Counted from the stretch's first letter, positions 24,776 to 33,535 are shown. The stretch: 33,700 nucleotides of DNA from Pseudoduganella aquatica (GCF_009857595.1 NZ_WWCU01000050.1:1-33700); one strand, 5' to 3'. Program-made: numbers and translations. Notes: generated by a model not told the origin, from the letters alone.

Positions 24776-25920
24776 TTCAGCCACAGGCGCACGGAGTCCC
24801 ATGCGCGGCCGAAGATGGACGCTTGCGGCACGCCTTCCAGCGCCACCACCGGCAGTTCCAGCAGCGGCTTGCCGTCCACCACCATCTTCAGCGAGCCGAC
24901 GCGGGTGTTCTCGGCGATAGGGGCCACCAGCGGGTCCTTGCGCTCGAGCACAGGCTTCATCTTGCCGGCCACGCCTTTCGGCACCGTCACCAGCACGTCC
25001 TGCGCAAAGCCGATCTTCAGCTTGTTCGACGAGCCTTTCCAGATTTCCGGCGTATCGATGGCTTGCCCCTTGCTGTACAGGCGTACCGTATCGAAGTTCT
25101 GGAAGCCCCAGTTCAGCAGCTTCTGGCTTTCGGCGGTGCGCGCGCCGTCGGAGGCGGTGCCCAGCACCACGGAAATCAGGCGGCGTTCGCCGAAGTTGCC
25201 GTTAGGGCGGTGCGCCGACGCGATCATGCAGTAGCCGGCCGCTTCGGTGTGGCCGGTTTTCATGCCGTCCACGGTCGGGTCCAGCCACAGCAGGCGGTTG
25301 CGGTTGGGCTGGGTGATCTTGTTGTAGGTGAAGCTTTTCACCGAGTCGATCTTGTAGAACTCGGGGTAGTCGGCGATCACGCGCTTGGCCAGCACCGAGA
25401 GGTCTTGCGCGGTGGAATAGTTTTCCGGGCTGGGCAGGCCGTGCGGATTGGCGAAGCGGGTCTGGGTCAGGCCCATGCGCTGCGCTTCGCGGTTCATCAG
25501 CGTGACGAAGGTGGCTTCGTCGCCGGCCACGGCCTCGGCCAGCGCCACGGCGGCGTCATTGCCGGACTGCACCATCAGGCCGTGCAGCAGGTCGTTGATG
25601 GACACCGGCACGGCAGGGTCGATAAACATCTTCGAGCTGCTCGAATCCACTTTCCAGGCGCGCACCGACACGTTCACCTTCTGGTTGATGTCGATCTTCT
25701 TGTCGCGCAGGGCCTGGAAGGTCAGGTAGGCCGTCATGATCTTGGTCAGCGAGGCCGGCTCGATGCGCATGTTCGGATCTTGCGAGGCGATGATCTGGCC
25801 GCTAGTCATGTCCAGCAGCAGCCAGGACTTGGCAGCGATGGTGGGCGCGGGCAGGGTCTGCGCCACGGCGGAGGTAATGAACAGCACGCTGGTAGCGAGT
25901 GCCGCGAGGTATTTTTTCAT
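24772..25920 (-). CDS. dacC: D-alanyl-D-alanine carboxypeptidase (PBP5/6 type)
   Basis: This enzyme removes the terminal D-Ala from peptidoglycan pentapeptides in the periplasm. It has 382 residues with a signal peptide ending near AVA-QT (20/21). The active-site motifs are SLTK 57-60 (nucleophile S57), SGN 119-121 and KTG 221-223. A PBP5-type beta-rich C-terminal domain follows, ending in WDSVRLWLK, the amphipathic membrane-anchoring helix. The product is certain; dacC rather than dacA is a guess. It lies 49 bases after the hydrolase gene and overlaps the next one. Confidence 0.96.
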   Translation of the reverse strand: MKKYLAALATSVLFITSAVAQTLPAPTIAAKSWLLLDMTSGQIIASQDPNMRIEPASLTKIMTAYLTFQALRDKKIDINQKVNVSVRAWKVDSSSSKMFIDPAVPVSINDLLHGLMVQSGNDAAVALAEAVAGDEATFVTLMNREAQRMGLTQTRFANPHGLPSPENYSTAQDLSVLAKRVIADYPEFYKIDSVKSFTYNKITQPNRNRLLWLDPTVDGMKTGHTEAAGYCMIASAHRPNGNFGERRLISVVLGTASDGARTAESQKLLNWGFQNFDTVRLYSKGQAIDTPEIWKGSSNKLKIGFAQDVLVTVPKGVAGKMKPVLERKDPLVAPIAENTRVGSLKMVVDGKPLLELPVVALEGVPQASIFGRAWDSVRLWLK

Positions 25921-25969
25921 GGGTCTTAATGCAGTGGTGTTAAAAACGGATGCGGAACATTATAGGGCC

Positions 25970-26629
25970 TCAGGCCGCTTCGCCGGTGTCCTTCTGCCCG
26001 CCCAGCCACAGCGCCGTGACCCAGGTCTTGATATGGCCGAGCTTGCGGTGGAAGAAGTGGTCGGCGCCGGGAATGACCAGCACCGGGATGTCCTGCGGGC
26101 GCGCCCAGTTGAACACGTCCTGCAGCGGGATGGTGTCGTCGTTCTCGCCGTGGATCAGGATGGTGTCCGCCGGCACGTCGGCCAGCTCCCATTTTTTGGC
26201 AGCCGTACCCACCAGTACCAGGCGCTCGGCAGGCGTGCCGGCCTCGGCCAGGCGCTTGGCCAGCTGCGACTGCACATAGGTGCCGAAGGAGAAGCCGCTC
26301 AGGGCCACCGGCAGGCCGGGGAATTTCTGCGTCATGTGCTGGTACAGCAGGCCCATGTCGTCGGTTTCGCCGTGGCCGTGGTCATGCACGCCTTCCGAGG
26401 CGCCCACGCCGCGGAAGTTGATGCGCGCCACCACGTAGCCCAGGCCGACGAAGGTGCGCATCAGCGTGACGGCCACCTTGTTGTCCATGGTGCCGCCGTA
26501 CAGCGGATGCGGGTGCGCCACCAGGGCCACGCCGCGCGGCGGCGCATCGCCGGCCGGCATGTCGATCAGGCCTTCCATCACGCCGGCGTTGCCGGGCAGG
26601 GTGAATTTTTCCGAGCTCTTGTTCATCAT
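25970..26629 (-). CDS. Alpha/beta hydrolase
   Basis: This 219-residue serine hydrolase resembles a family with the HPHPLYGGTMDNKV motif at about 39-52. The nucleophile is S114 in GFSFG, with candidates D164/D165 in HGENDDTIP and H191 in GADHFFH, a complete triad. No signal peptide is visible, so it is probably cytoplasmic. Its ATG overlaps the stop of the ferredoxin gene in ATGATGA, so the two are translationally coupled; a second ATG three bases on is possible. The substrate is not predictable. Confidence 0.9.
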   Translation of the reverse strand: MMNKSSEKFTLPGNAGVMEGLIDMPAGDAPPRGVALVAHPHPLYGGTMDNKVAVTLMRTFVGLGYVVARINFRGVGASEGVHDHGHGETDDMGLLYQHMTQKFPGLPVALSGFSFGTYVQSQLAKRLAEAGTPAERLVLVGTAAKKWELADVPADTILIHGENDDTIPLQDVFNWARPQDIPVLVIPGADHFFHRKLGHIKTWVTALWLGGQKDTGEAA

Positions 26630-26946
26630 ATCTTCAGGCGCTCCACGACCTTGCCGCCGACCAGGTGGCTGTCGACGATCTCATCGATATCCGTGGTGTC
26701 CACGTAGGTGTACCAGGTGCCTTCCGGATACACCACCATCACCGGGCCTTCTTCGCAGCGGTCCATGCAGCCGGCCTGGTTGACGCGCACCTTGCCGGGG
26801 CCGTTGATGCCCAGTTCCTTGCAGCGCTTCTTGGCGTGCTTTTGCGCCACTTCGGCGCCGTGGTCGCCGCAGCTGTTGCGGCCGTCGTCACGCTTGTTCA
26901 TGCAGAAGAACACGTGGCGTTCGAAAAATTGTTTGTTGTCGCTCAT
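26626..26946 (-). CDS. Thioredoxin-like [2Fe-2S] ferredoxin
   Basis: This 106-residue protein has a thioredoxin-like fold that carries a 2Fe-2S cluster. Candidate ligands are C15 (HVFFCMNKRD), C26 (NSCGDHG), C60 and C64 (AGCMDRCEEGP). The ending VVYPEGTWYTYVDTTDIDEIVDSHL is typical of the small stand-alone branch. ATG 26946 with GAGG upstream is the start; the frame continues upstream only through the palindromic repeats. It is coupled to the downstream hydrolase. Confidence 0.92.
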   Translation of the reverse strand: MSDNKQFFERHVFFCMNKRDDGRNSCGDHGAEVAQKHAKKRCKELGINGPGKVRVNQAGCMDRCEEGPVMVVYPEGTWYTYVDTTDIDEIVDSHLVGGKVVERLKI

Positions 26947-26989
26947 ATTGGGCCTCGCTTGTCGTTTCAGGCGCAATGATACCTGTAAT

Positions 26990-27082
26990 GGCGGGTTACG
27001 GCTCCGCCTAACCCGCCCTACGCATCGCCCAGGTCGTTGGTGGATCGTAGGGCGGGTTAGGCGCGGAGCGACGTAACCCGCC
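26990..27082. repeat. Paired palindromic intergenic repeat (ferredoxin/VanZ)
   Basis: Unit 1, 26990-27022, reads GGCGGGTTACGGCTCCGCC then TAACCCGCCCTACG. Unit 2, 27046-27082, is the inverted form beginning CGTAGGGCGGGTTAGGCGC. The pair lies between the VanZ-like gene stop and the ferredoxin gene, probably limiting read-through. Confidence 0.8.
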
Positions 27083-27083
27083 A

Positions 27084-28217
27084 TTACGGACGGTTGAGCT
27101 TGTGGGACGGCAGCAGCAAAAACCACAGCGCGAAAAACGGCCACAGCAGCGACAGGAACTGCGCCGCGCCGTTAAAGTTGAGGAACTTGCCCTGCACCCA
27201 GCCCTGCAGCGTGGACAGGAAATAAGGGTTGACCGGCGTGGTGTTCACAATAAGCAGGCTGAGCAGCAAGGTCAGCGCGGCCAGGCGGCGCTGCGCCATG
27301 TGCGGCGCGAACGCCAGCCCGGCCAGCATGATGGCGCCGATCAGGAAGCCGCCCTGCGCGCCCGGCGTAATCCACACGAAGGCGTTCTCCGGCGAGAACA
27401 GCAGCGCCGTCGCCAGCGACTTCACCACGATGGCGGCGCCCGCCAGGCCGATCAGCAGGCCGGCGCGCGGCGCGTGCTTGCGCATCAGGCACAGCAGCGT
27501 CAGCCCCGCGCCCACCATGCCGCAGGCGGTGATGATGGTTTCGGACAGCCAGTACTGCTCCACCGTCAGCTCGGCGCCGGGGCGCACCAGTTCCACCAGG
27601 TCGATGCTGGTGTCGAGCAGCTCGGACAGCCAGTCGGACAGGATGGGCAGCAGCTGGCCGTGGCCGAACAAAAAGCCCTGCGGATAGATCTGCGCCAGCG
27701 GCCACAAGGCCATCAGCACCAGGCCCTGGCTGGTGTGCTGCACGAACCAGCGCTGGCGCAGGCGGTACAGGGGGCTGCCGTCCAGCAGCGCGGTGGCGCT
27801 CAGGGTGCCGAACAGCGCGCCCACGGCGGCGCCGGCGGCGTTGGTGTAGAAGTCCAGGTTGGACGACACGCGGCTGGGCAGATAGGTCTGCACCGCCTCC
27901 ATGGTGCCGGACACCAGCACGCCGCAGGCGGCGGCGATGACGAAGGCCGCCACGCCGCGCAGGCGCGGATACAGCGCGTACACCACCAGCGCGCCGAAGG
28001 GCATATAGCCCACCACGTTGATGATGGCGTCGAACTTGGTCCAGTAGCGCGGCATGGCCGTGTGCTCGAGGAAGATCAGCGGCGACAGGCCCTGGTTCTG
28101 CCAGCCGGAAAAGGGGAACCAGCTCGCATACACGATCAGCAGCAGATAGGCCAGCAGCGCCGCGCGCGCCACCGGCGACGGCATGCGGGGCTGGACTGTG
28201 GTTTCCGTCATGCTCAC
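27084..28217 (-). CDS. VanZ-like family membrane protein
   Basis: This 377-residue integral membrane protein has about nine or ten hydrophobic segments. The first ~150 residues match the VanZ-like fold: LLIVYASWFPFSGWQ, DAIINVVGYMPFGALV, then GTMEAVQTYLPSRVSSNLDFYTNAAGAAVGAL. The C-terminal half has additional membrane helices with no family I recognise. The molecular function of VanZ-like proteins is poorly known; some affect glycopeptide susceptibility. It follows the lipoprotein gene by four bases, so it is probably cotranscribed with the Mla-type operon, which hints at an envelope role. Confidence 0.88.
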   Translation of the reverse strand: MSMTETTVQPRMPSPVARAALLAYLLLIVYASWFPFSGWQNQGLSPLIFLEHTAMPRYWTKFDAIINVVGYMPFGALVVYALYPRLRGVAAFVIAAACGVLVSGTMEAVQTYLPSRVSSNLDFYTNAAGAAVGALFGTLSATALLDGSPLYRLRQRWFVQHTSQGLVLMALWPLAQIYPQGFLFGHGQLLPILSDWLSELLDTSIDLVELVRPGAELTVEQYWLSETIITACGMVGAGLTLLCLMRKHAPRAGLLIGLAGAAIVVKSLATALLFSPENAFVWITPGAQGGFLIGAIMLAGLAFAPHMAQRRLAALTLLLSLLIVNTTPVNPYFLSTLQGWVQGKFLNFNGAAQFLSLLWPFFALWFLLLPSHKLNRP

Positions 28218-28221
28218 GCTG

Positions 28222-28839
28222 TTACTGCGGCAGCGCGGCTGGCAAGGTGTTCAGCCACGCCAGGATGTCGGCGGCGATGGCGTCCGACGAATCGGCCAGG
28301 GCGCGCGCGCCGCCGGCCGCGTCGGCGCTGCGCGCGGCGGTGCTGCGGGTGAAGGTCTTCTGGTCCACCAGCTTGTGGGCGCGGAACAGCGAGGCGCGCA
28401 GCGACACCTGGCCGCTGCTGCTGGCCTGGCTGTCGAAGTTCTGCGAGAAGTCGTCCGCCTCCAGGCGCAGCACGGGCATGCCCACGGCGGCGTCGGTGGT
28501 GGCCAGCACTTTCACGCCGGCCTGCGCCAGGCGTGCGCGCAGGCGCTGGGTGAGCAATTGCAGCGGCGTGACGCTCCAGGCGTTCTGCGCGTAGGGGCGG
28601 GCTTGCTGCGCATCCGCGTACAGCAGGCGGTAATACATGCGGTTGCTGTCCAGCGAGGCCGGGCCGTTCACGTCCGCCACCACCAGCGCGGGCAGCGCTG
28701 CCGCCGCCGTGGCGGCTGGCGCGGCGGCCGGCGTCAGCGGGCCGAAGTCGTACACGGTGGTCGGCGCGCCCTTGGTGGCGCAGCCGCCCAGCGCGGCCAG
28801 CAATGCGATGCAGGCCAGTTTGTTGAGGGTCGATTCCAT
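28222..28839 (-). CDS. ABC-type transport auxiliary lipoprotein (PqiC/MCE-associated)
   Basis: This 205-residue protein has a lipobox LGGC at 17-20, so Cys20 is lipidated. The remainder matches the auxiliary lipoprotein family found beside MCE transporters: VYDFGPLTP, VVADVNGPASLDSNRMYYRLLYAD, WSVTPLQLLTQRLRARL and VLRLEADDFSQNF. It would sit on the periplasmic face of the outer membrane, as PqiC does. It lies nine bases after the MCE-protein gene, the expected partner. Confidence 0.9.
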   Translation of the reverse strand: MESTLNKLACIALLAALGGCATKGAPTTVYDFGPLTPAAAPAATAAAALPALVVADVNGPASLDSNRMYYRLLYADAQQARPYAQNAWSVTPLQLLTQRLRARLAQAGVKVLATTDAAVGMPVLRLEADDFSQNFDSQASSSGQVSLRASLFRAHKLVDQKTFTRSTAARSADAAGGARALADSSDAIAADILAWLNTLPAALPQ

Positions 28840-28848
28840 ATTTTTCCT

Positions 28849-29790
28849 TTATTTCGCGGCCGGCGGCGTGAAGCCCGCCTCGCCCGGACCCGGCGTGGCG
28901 TCGGGCGTGCCGAACAGGATGCTCTGCGGCTTGTCGTTCAGGGTGTTCATGGTGCGGCGCACGGCCCGCATCGACGAACGCGTCTCATCGGTCAGCGCGT
29001 TGATGTTGGGCAGGGTCTCCAGCTCCACGCCGCCGGCCACCGTTTCCAGCGACAGGCCCACGCGGTCCACCGTGCTGTTCAGGCGCGAGATGGCGCCGTT
29101 CGGCCCCTGCAGGCTGGCCGACAGCTTGGTGGCGTCGTCCGCAAGACGGTTCACGGCCGCCAGGCTGCCTTGCGCCTGCTCCACCAGCTTCGGCAGCTTG
29201 TCCAGCGTGGGGCCGAGCTGCGCGGGCACGCTGCGGAACTCGCGCGCGGTCTCGCTCACGTCGGCAAAGGCGCCCAGCATGGTTTTCTGGTTGGCGGGGC
29301 TGAGCAGCGTGTCGAGCGAGTCGGTCACTTTTTCAGCCTTGGACAGGATGGCCTTGCCGCGCTTCTCCAGCTGGTCGAACAGGCCGGGGTGCAGCGGAAT
29401 GCGGGTGGGGTTGCCGGCGCTGGTGCGCAGGCGCTCCGAGCCCACCGACTCGTCGTCCAGCTGGATGTAGGCAATGCCGGTCACGCCCTGGTAGCCCAGC
29501 GTGGCAAAGGTGGTCTTGGTGATGGGCGTATCCGGGTCCACGCTCAGATGCACCAGGATCTGCCCCGCCACCTTGGCATCGAAACCGATGTCGTCCACCT
29601 TGCCCACCTCCAGGCCACGATAGCGCACCGCCGCCTGCGGGTTCAGGCCGGGCACGGAAAGCGAGGTGGCGATCAGGTAGGGTTCGCGCTCCACGCGGTC
29701 GCGGTTGAACCAGATCCCGAACAGCACCGCCGCGATCAGCAGCGATATCGTGAAGAAGCCCGTCATTAATGCGTGCGATCTGTTTTCCAT
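28849..29790 (-). CDS. MlaD-family (MCE) lipid-transport protein
   Basis: This 313-residue protein has a single N-terminal membrane helix (residues 9-27) and one MCE domain at about 38-115 (SLSVPGLNPQAAVRYRGLEVGKVDDIGF, TLGYQGVTGIAYIQLDD). MCE domains form hexameric rings that guide lipids across the periplasm. The rest is a long, mostly helical region (VTDSLDTLLS to MNTLNDKPQSI), longer than E. coli MlaD and closer to the elongated MCE proteins whose helices form a tube. It lies directly between its ATPase and lipoprotein genes. Confidence 0.93.
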   Translation of the reverse strand: MENRSHALMTGFFTISLLIAAVLFGIWFNRDRVEREPYLIATSLSVPGLNPQAAVRYRGLEVGKVDDIGFDAKVAGQILVHLSVDPDTPITKTTFATLGYQGVTGIAYIQLDDESVGSERLRTSAGNPTRIPLHPGLFDQLEKRGKAILSKAEKVTDSLDTLLSPANQKTMLGAFADVSETAREFRSVPAQLGPTLDKLPKLVEQAQGSLAAVNRLADDATKLSASLQGPNGAISRLNSTVDRVGLSLETVAGGVELETLPNINALTDETRSSMRAVRRTMNTLNDKPQSILFGTPDATPGPGEAGFTPPAAK

Positions 29791-29792
29791 AG

Positions 29793-30647
29793 CTACTCCT
29801 GAATTTTTCTATCATCAAGGGCCGCCAGCGCGCGCTTGCCGCGCGCGCCGAGGAAGAATTCCTTGATGAAGGGGTGGTCCACCTTGATCACTTCGCGCGT
29901 GGGCGCGACGGCGATCACATGTTTTTCCGCCAGCACCGCGATGCGGGTGGACAGCGCGAACAGCGTGTCCAGGTCGTGCGTCACCATCACCACGGTCAGG
30001 CCCAGTTCCCGATGCAGCGATTTGATCAGCGACACAAAGCTTTCCGAACGGTCCGGGTCCAGGCCGGCGGTGGGCTCGTCCAGGAACAGCAGCTTGGGCT
30101 CCAGCACCAGCGCGCGCGCCAGCGCCACCCGCTTGACCATGCCGCCGGACAGGTCGGAGGGCATCTTGTTGGCGTGCTCGGGGCCGAGGTCCACCATATT
30201 CATCTTCAGCAGCACTGCGTCGCGTATCAGGTCCGGCGGCAGCACGCGCAGCTCGCGCATGGGCTGGGCGATATTCTCGAACACCGTCAGCGCCGAATAC
30301 AGCGCGCCTTCCTGGAACAGCATGCCCCAGTGGTTGCGCAGCTGTTGCAGGTGCTCGGCGTTGGCCTGCGTGATGTCCTCGCCGAAGATGCGCACGCAGC
30401 CCTTGGTGGGCCGCTCCAGGCCCAGCATCTGCCGCAGCAGCACGGTCTTGCCTGTGCCCGAACCGCCCACGATGGACAGGATCTCGCCCTGCTCGATCTC
30501 CAGGTTCAGATCCTGGTGCACCACGGTGCGGCCGAAACGGGTTTGCAGGTTGGTGATCTCCACCACCGGCACGCTGCCGTCCAGCGTCAGCATGCCCGGC
30601 GTCTCCGGGCAGCCGCAATTTTCTTCGGGCGGCAGGGTCTCGTCCAT
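29793..30647 (-). CDS. MlaF-type ABC transporter ATP-binding protein
   Basis: This 284-residue ATPase energises the MlaE-type permease. It shows Walker A GGSGTGKT at 61-68, the Q-loop near GMLFQEGALYS, signature LSGGM at 166-170, Walker B LLFLDEPTAGLDPDR (about 186-200), and the switch histidine in MVTHDLDT. The N terminus has a short cysteine-containing extension (NCGCPE). ATG 30647 shares one base with the permease stop (TGATG), so it is coupled. An open frame continues upstream past the ATG, but that is a shadow of the permease gene. Confidence 0.95.
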   Translation of the reverse strand: MDETLPPEENCGCPETPGMLTLDGSVPVVEITNLQTRFGRTVVHQDLNLEIEQGEILSIVGGSGTGKTVLLRQMLGLERPTKGCVRIFGEDITQANAEHLQQLRNHWGMLFQEGALYSALTVFENIAQPMRELRVLPPDLIRDAVLLKMNMVDLGPEHANKMPSDLSGGMVKRVALARALVLEPKLLFLDEPTAGLDPDRSESFVSLIKSLHRELGLTVVMVTHDLDTLFALSTRIAVLAEKHVIAVAPTREVIKVDHPFIKEFFLGARGKRALAALDDRKIQE

Positions 30648-31774
30648 CAGTAGCCCACTCCGTTGAAGACGATGGCGAACACCGCGTCGGCCAGGATCAC
30701 CACCGTAATGGCCGTCACCACCGAGGTGGTGGTGCCGCGCCCCAGGCTTTCCGTGTTGGGCTGGATGCGCAGGCCGAAGTGGCAGGATACCAGCGCAATC
30801 AGGGTGCCGAACACCACGCCTTTGAGCAGGCCGATCAGATAGTTCGCCAGCGGCACAGCGTCCGGCAGCTTCTGGATAAAGTAGCGCGCCGACAGGTTCA
30901 GCTCCACCTTGGCCGATACCATGCCGCCTATCAGCGCCATGGTATCGGTCCAGATCACCAGCAATGGCATGGAAATGGCCAGCGCAATCACTTTGGGCAG
31001 GATCAGGCGGAAGCCGTGCGAAATGCCCATCACCAGCATCGCGTCGAGTTCCTCGGTCACGCGCATCACGCCCAGCTGCGCCGTAATGGACGAGCCGGAG
31101 CGGCCCGCCACCAGGATGGCGGCCAGCAGCGGCCCCAGTTCGCGGATCACGCTCATGCCGAGCAGGTTGACCAGGTAGATGTCGCCGCCGAAGGTGCGCA
31201 GTTGCTGCGCCGACAGGAAGGACAGCACCACGCCGATCAGGAAGCCCACCAGCGCGGTGATGCCCAGCGCCTGGAAGCCGGCGTGGTAGACATTGGCCGA
31301 AATCTCGCGCCAGGGGCCGCGCATGGGGTTGCGCAGGAAGCGCCAGGAGTCCTGCGTGACTTGGCCTATCAGTTTGATGAAGCCGGCCATGTGCTCGGCA
31401 AAGCCCATGATGGTGAAGCCCAGCTTCATCACGGACGTCAGGCGGTGCTGGCGGTGCTGCTGGAGCTGCAGCGTGCCGGTGGCTTCCAGGCGTTTGAAGA
31501 ATTCCTCGTGTTCGGGCGCCATTTGCAGGGATGCGGGGCGGGTCTTGCCCCAGGCATTCCATAAAAGCTGGGCGCCGATATGATCCATCGCCTCGACGGC
31601 GCGCAAGTCCCACTGCGCGCGCTTGCCCTTGAGCTGTTTCAGCGAGGCGGTAATGGCGTGCATGGGGTGGCGGTGCGCTAGCGCATGCACCTGCCAGGTG
31701 CCCCCAGCCGTGACCGTAGCCTCCGACGCGCTGCCGGAGCTGATGGTGAGGGTGGGCGCGGGGTTAGTTGGCAT
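30647..31774 (-). CDS. MlaE-family ABC permease with N-terminal STAS (MlaB-like) domain
   Basis: This 375-residue inner-membrane permease belongs to an MCE lipid-transport system. Residues ~20-110 form a STAS-like domain (KGKRAQWDLRAVEAMDHIGAQLLW), the function supplied by the separate MlaB protein in E. coli. From about 125 the MlaE domain follows, with AGFQALGITALVGFLIGVVL, MSVIRELGPLLAAILVAGRSGSSITAQLG and MRVTEELDAM, the coupling-helix region. It is the first gene of the operon; ATG 31774 has TTGAG nearby. The direction of transport cannot be read from sequence. Confidence 0.94.
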   Translation of the reverse strand: MPTNPAPTLTISSGSASEATVTAGGTWQVHALAHRHPMHAITASLKQLKGKRAQWDLRAVEAMDHIGAQLLWNAWGKTRPASLQMAPEHEEFFKRLEATGTLQLQQHRQHRLTSVMKLGFTIMGFAEHMAGFIKLIGQVTQDSWRFLRNPMRGPWREISANVYHAGFQALGITALVGFLIGVVLSFLSAQQLRTFGGDIYLVNLLGMSVIRELGPLLAAILVAGRSGSSITAQLGVMRVTEELDAMLVMGISHGFRLILPKVIALAISMPLLVIWTDTMALIGGMVSAKVELNLSARYFIQKLPDAVPLANYLIGLLKGVVFGTLIALVSCHFGLRIQPNTESLGRGTTTSVVTAITVVILADAVFAIVFNGVGY

Positions 31775-31829
31775 GGCTCAAGTGTAAGTGACTTTCTACT
31801 ACTGCGCCACCCGGTAGGACAGCGGCTCC

Positions 31830-31886
31830 GGCGGGTCACGCTGCGCTAACCCGCCCTACGGCATCACCGGCCAGCCGTAACCCGCC
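31830..31886. repeat. Palindromic intergenic repeat, one and a half units (mlaE-like/radical SAM)
   Basis: GGCGGGTCACGCTGCGCTAACCCGCCCTACG at 31830-31860 is one unit with one mismatch in its stem. The half unit AGCCGTAACCCGCC at 31873-31886 follows. It lies five bases beyond the radical SAM stop, between it and the permease gene. Confidence 0.75.
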
Positions 31887-31890
31887 GATG

Positions 31891-33366
31891 CTACGCCGCC
31901 AAATGCCGGGCTTGCCGCTGCGGCGCCGGATGATGCGCGTGCGCTGTTTTGCCCTTGGGCGCGAAATCGCTGGCCAGCAGCTGCGCCGCCGCTTCCGCCT
32001 CCATGCCGGTGTGCGCCAGCCAGCGCTGCACCATGCCGGCCAGGCGGTCCAGTGCAATGCGGTGGGTGGCGTCGGTGTTCGCGTATAGCCAGTCCGAGAA
32101 TGCCATAAAACTCTGGAATGGCGTCTCTCCCAGAAGTACGGGCAGGGTGTGCGTGAAGCGTCCCGAGTTGGCCACCAGGTCCCAATAGCGCGCAAACCGC
32201 ACCAGGCGCTGCATGGTCTGGAAATCGATATGCTTGTTTGCCAGGATGGTGTACGGCGGATGCGGATCGAACACCAGCCCGAAGGGCGCCGTGTGCCGGA
32301 TGATGGGCGTGCCGCGCAGCCGCTTCAAGATGCCGAACTGGATCTCGTGCGGCCCCAGCGCCCACAGCTTGTTGAAGCCCTCGGCGAAGCTCTCCACCGT
32401 CTCCCCCGGCAGGCCGGCGATCAGGTCCACGTGCATATGGGCTGTGGAGTGGTCGCACAGCCAGCGGATATTGTCGGCCGCCTTCTGGTTGTCCTGCTTG
32501 CGGCTCACCAGCGTCTGCACTTCCGGGTTGAAGCTCTGGATGCCGATCTCGAATTGCAGCGCACCGTGCGGGAATTTGGAAATGCCCTCTTTCAGCGCAT
32601 CCGGCAAATGGTCCGGCACCAGCTCGAAGTGGGCGTAGACCGGGTCGTCTGGATTGGCCGCTATCTTATCGAGGAAGAACTGCATGATCTTCAGGCTGGT
32701 CTTGATGTTCAGGTTGAAGGTGCGGTCCACAAACTTGAACAGGCGCGCGCCGCGCGCGTGCAGCCCCTCCATCTCCGCCAGGAACAGGTCGATATTGAAG
32801 GGCCACGCCGTCTTGTCCAGCGCCGACAGGCAGAACTCGCACTTGAACGGGCAGCCGCGCGAAGCCTCCACATAGATGGTGCGGTTCTTGATATCGTCGT
32901 CCGAATACAGCGAGTAGGGCAGCTTCAGTTCCGCCATCGGCGGCTGGTGGCCGGCGTGTACTTTCATGATGGGCTTGGGGCCGTTCAGGATATCGCTGCA
33001 AACCTTGGGGAAGGTCACGTCGCCCCAGCCGGTGATCACATAGTCCGCCAGGCGCACGATCTCCTGCTCGTTCGTCTCATAAGACACTTCCGGCCCGCCC
33101 AGCACCACCACCACTTCCGGCGCCACGCGTTTCAGCATGCCCACCACCTTGTTGGTCTCCTCCACATTCCATATATAGATGCCGAAGCCCACAATGCGCG
33201 GCTTGTGCGCCAGGATGCGCTCCACGATCTCGGTGGTCTTCGCACCGATGACGAACTCCTGGATCTTGGTCTGTTCCTGCAGCTCTCCCATATTGGCAAG
33301 CAGGTAGCGCAGCCCCAGGGAGGCATGGGTGTAGCGCGCGTTGAGGGTAGAGAGCAGGATGGTCAT
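31891..33366 (-). CDS. B12-binding radical SAM protein (DUF4080-containing)
   Basis: This 491-residue protein has an N-terminal cobalamin-binding Rossmann domain at about 1-140 (PRIVGFGIYIWNVEETNKVV, VVVVLGGPEVSYE). A radical SAM domain follows with RGCPFKCEFC at 170-179, whose C172, C176 and C179 form the 4Fe-4S CxxxCxxC site, and GLPGE further on. The C-terminal region (ILKRLRGTPI, FDPHPPYTIL) fits DUF4080. Such enzymes often do radical methylation or other modifications; the substrate here is unknown. ATG 33366 is preferred over an upstream start because MTILLSTLNARYTHASLGLRY is the family N terminus. Confidence 0.9.
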   Translation of the reverse strand: MTILLSTLNARYTHASLGLRYLLANMGELQEQTKIQEFVIGAKTTEIVERILAHKPRIVGFGIYIWNVEETNKVVGMLKRVAPEVVVVLGGPEVSYETNEQEIVRLADYVITGWGDVTFPKVCSDILNGPKPIMKVHAGHQPPMAELKLPYSLYSDDDIKNRTIYVEASRGCPFKCEFCLSALDKTAWPFNIDLFLAEMEGLHARGARLFKFVDRTFNLNIKTSLKIMQFFLDKIAANPDDPVYAHFELVPDHLPDALKEGISKFPHGALQFEIGIQSFNPEVQTLVSRKQDNQKAADNIRWLCDHSTAHMHVDLIAGLPGETVESFAEGFNKLWALGPHEIQFGILKRLRGTPIIRHTAPFGLVFDPHPPYTILANKHIDFQTMQRLVRFARYWDLVANSGRFTHTLPVLLGETPFQSFMAFSDWLYANTDATHRIALDRLAGMVQRWLAHTGMEAEAAAQLLASDFAPKGKTAHAHHPAPQRQARHLAA

Positions 33367-33496
33367 GGAGGCAAGCGAAGAATAAAGCGGCAAAGCAAGC
33401 ATTTTACCCTTGCCAAGCCCCGGGGGCTTCTATATAGTTCTGCCTCCCGACGCGCTGCATGCAAATGCAAGCTGCGCAGGGTAGGAAAAACAGGGG

Positions 33497-33525
33497 TTGA
33501 CGAGCTGCACGAAACACCGCATAAT
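33497..33525 (+). promoter_or_regulatory. Strong sigma-70 promoter, probable rRNA operon P1
   Basis: TTGACG at 33497-33502 and CATAAT at 33520-33525 are separated by 17 bases, facing out of the window. The sequence after it resembles a ribosomal RNA leader, so this is likely an rrn promoter. It is divergent from the radical SAM gene. Confidence 0.65.
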
Positions 33526-33535
33526 CTCGCCTCTC

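Noticed and set aside
29793..31613. Apparent 606-residue fusion reading into the MlaF-type ATPase
   Set aside because: Only the last 284 residues are ATPase; the upstream part is the permease gene read in the wrong frame.
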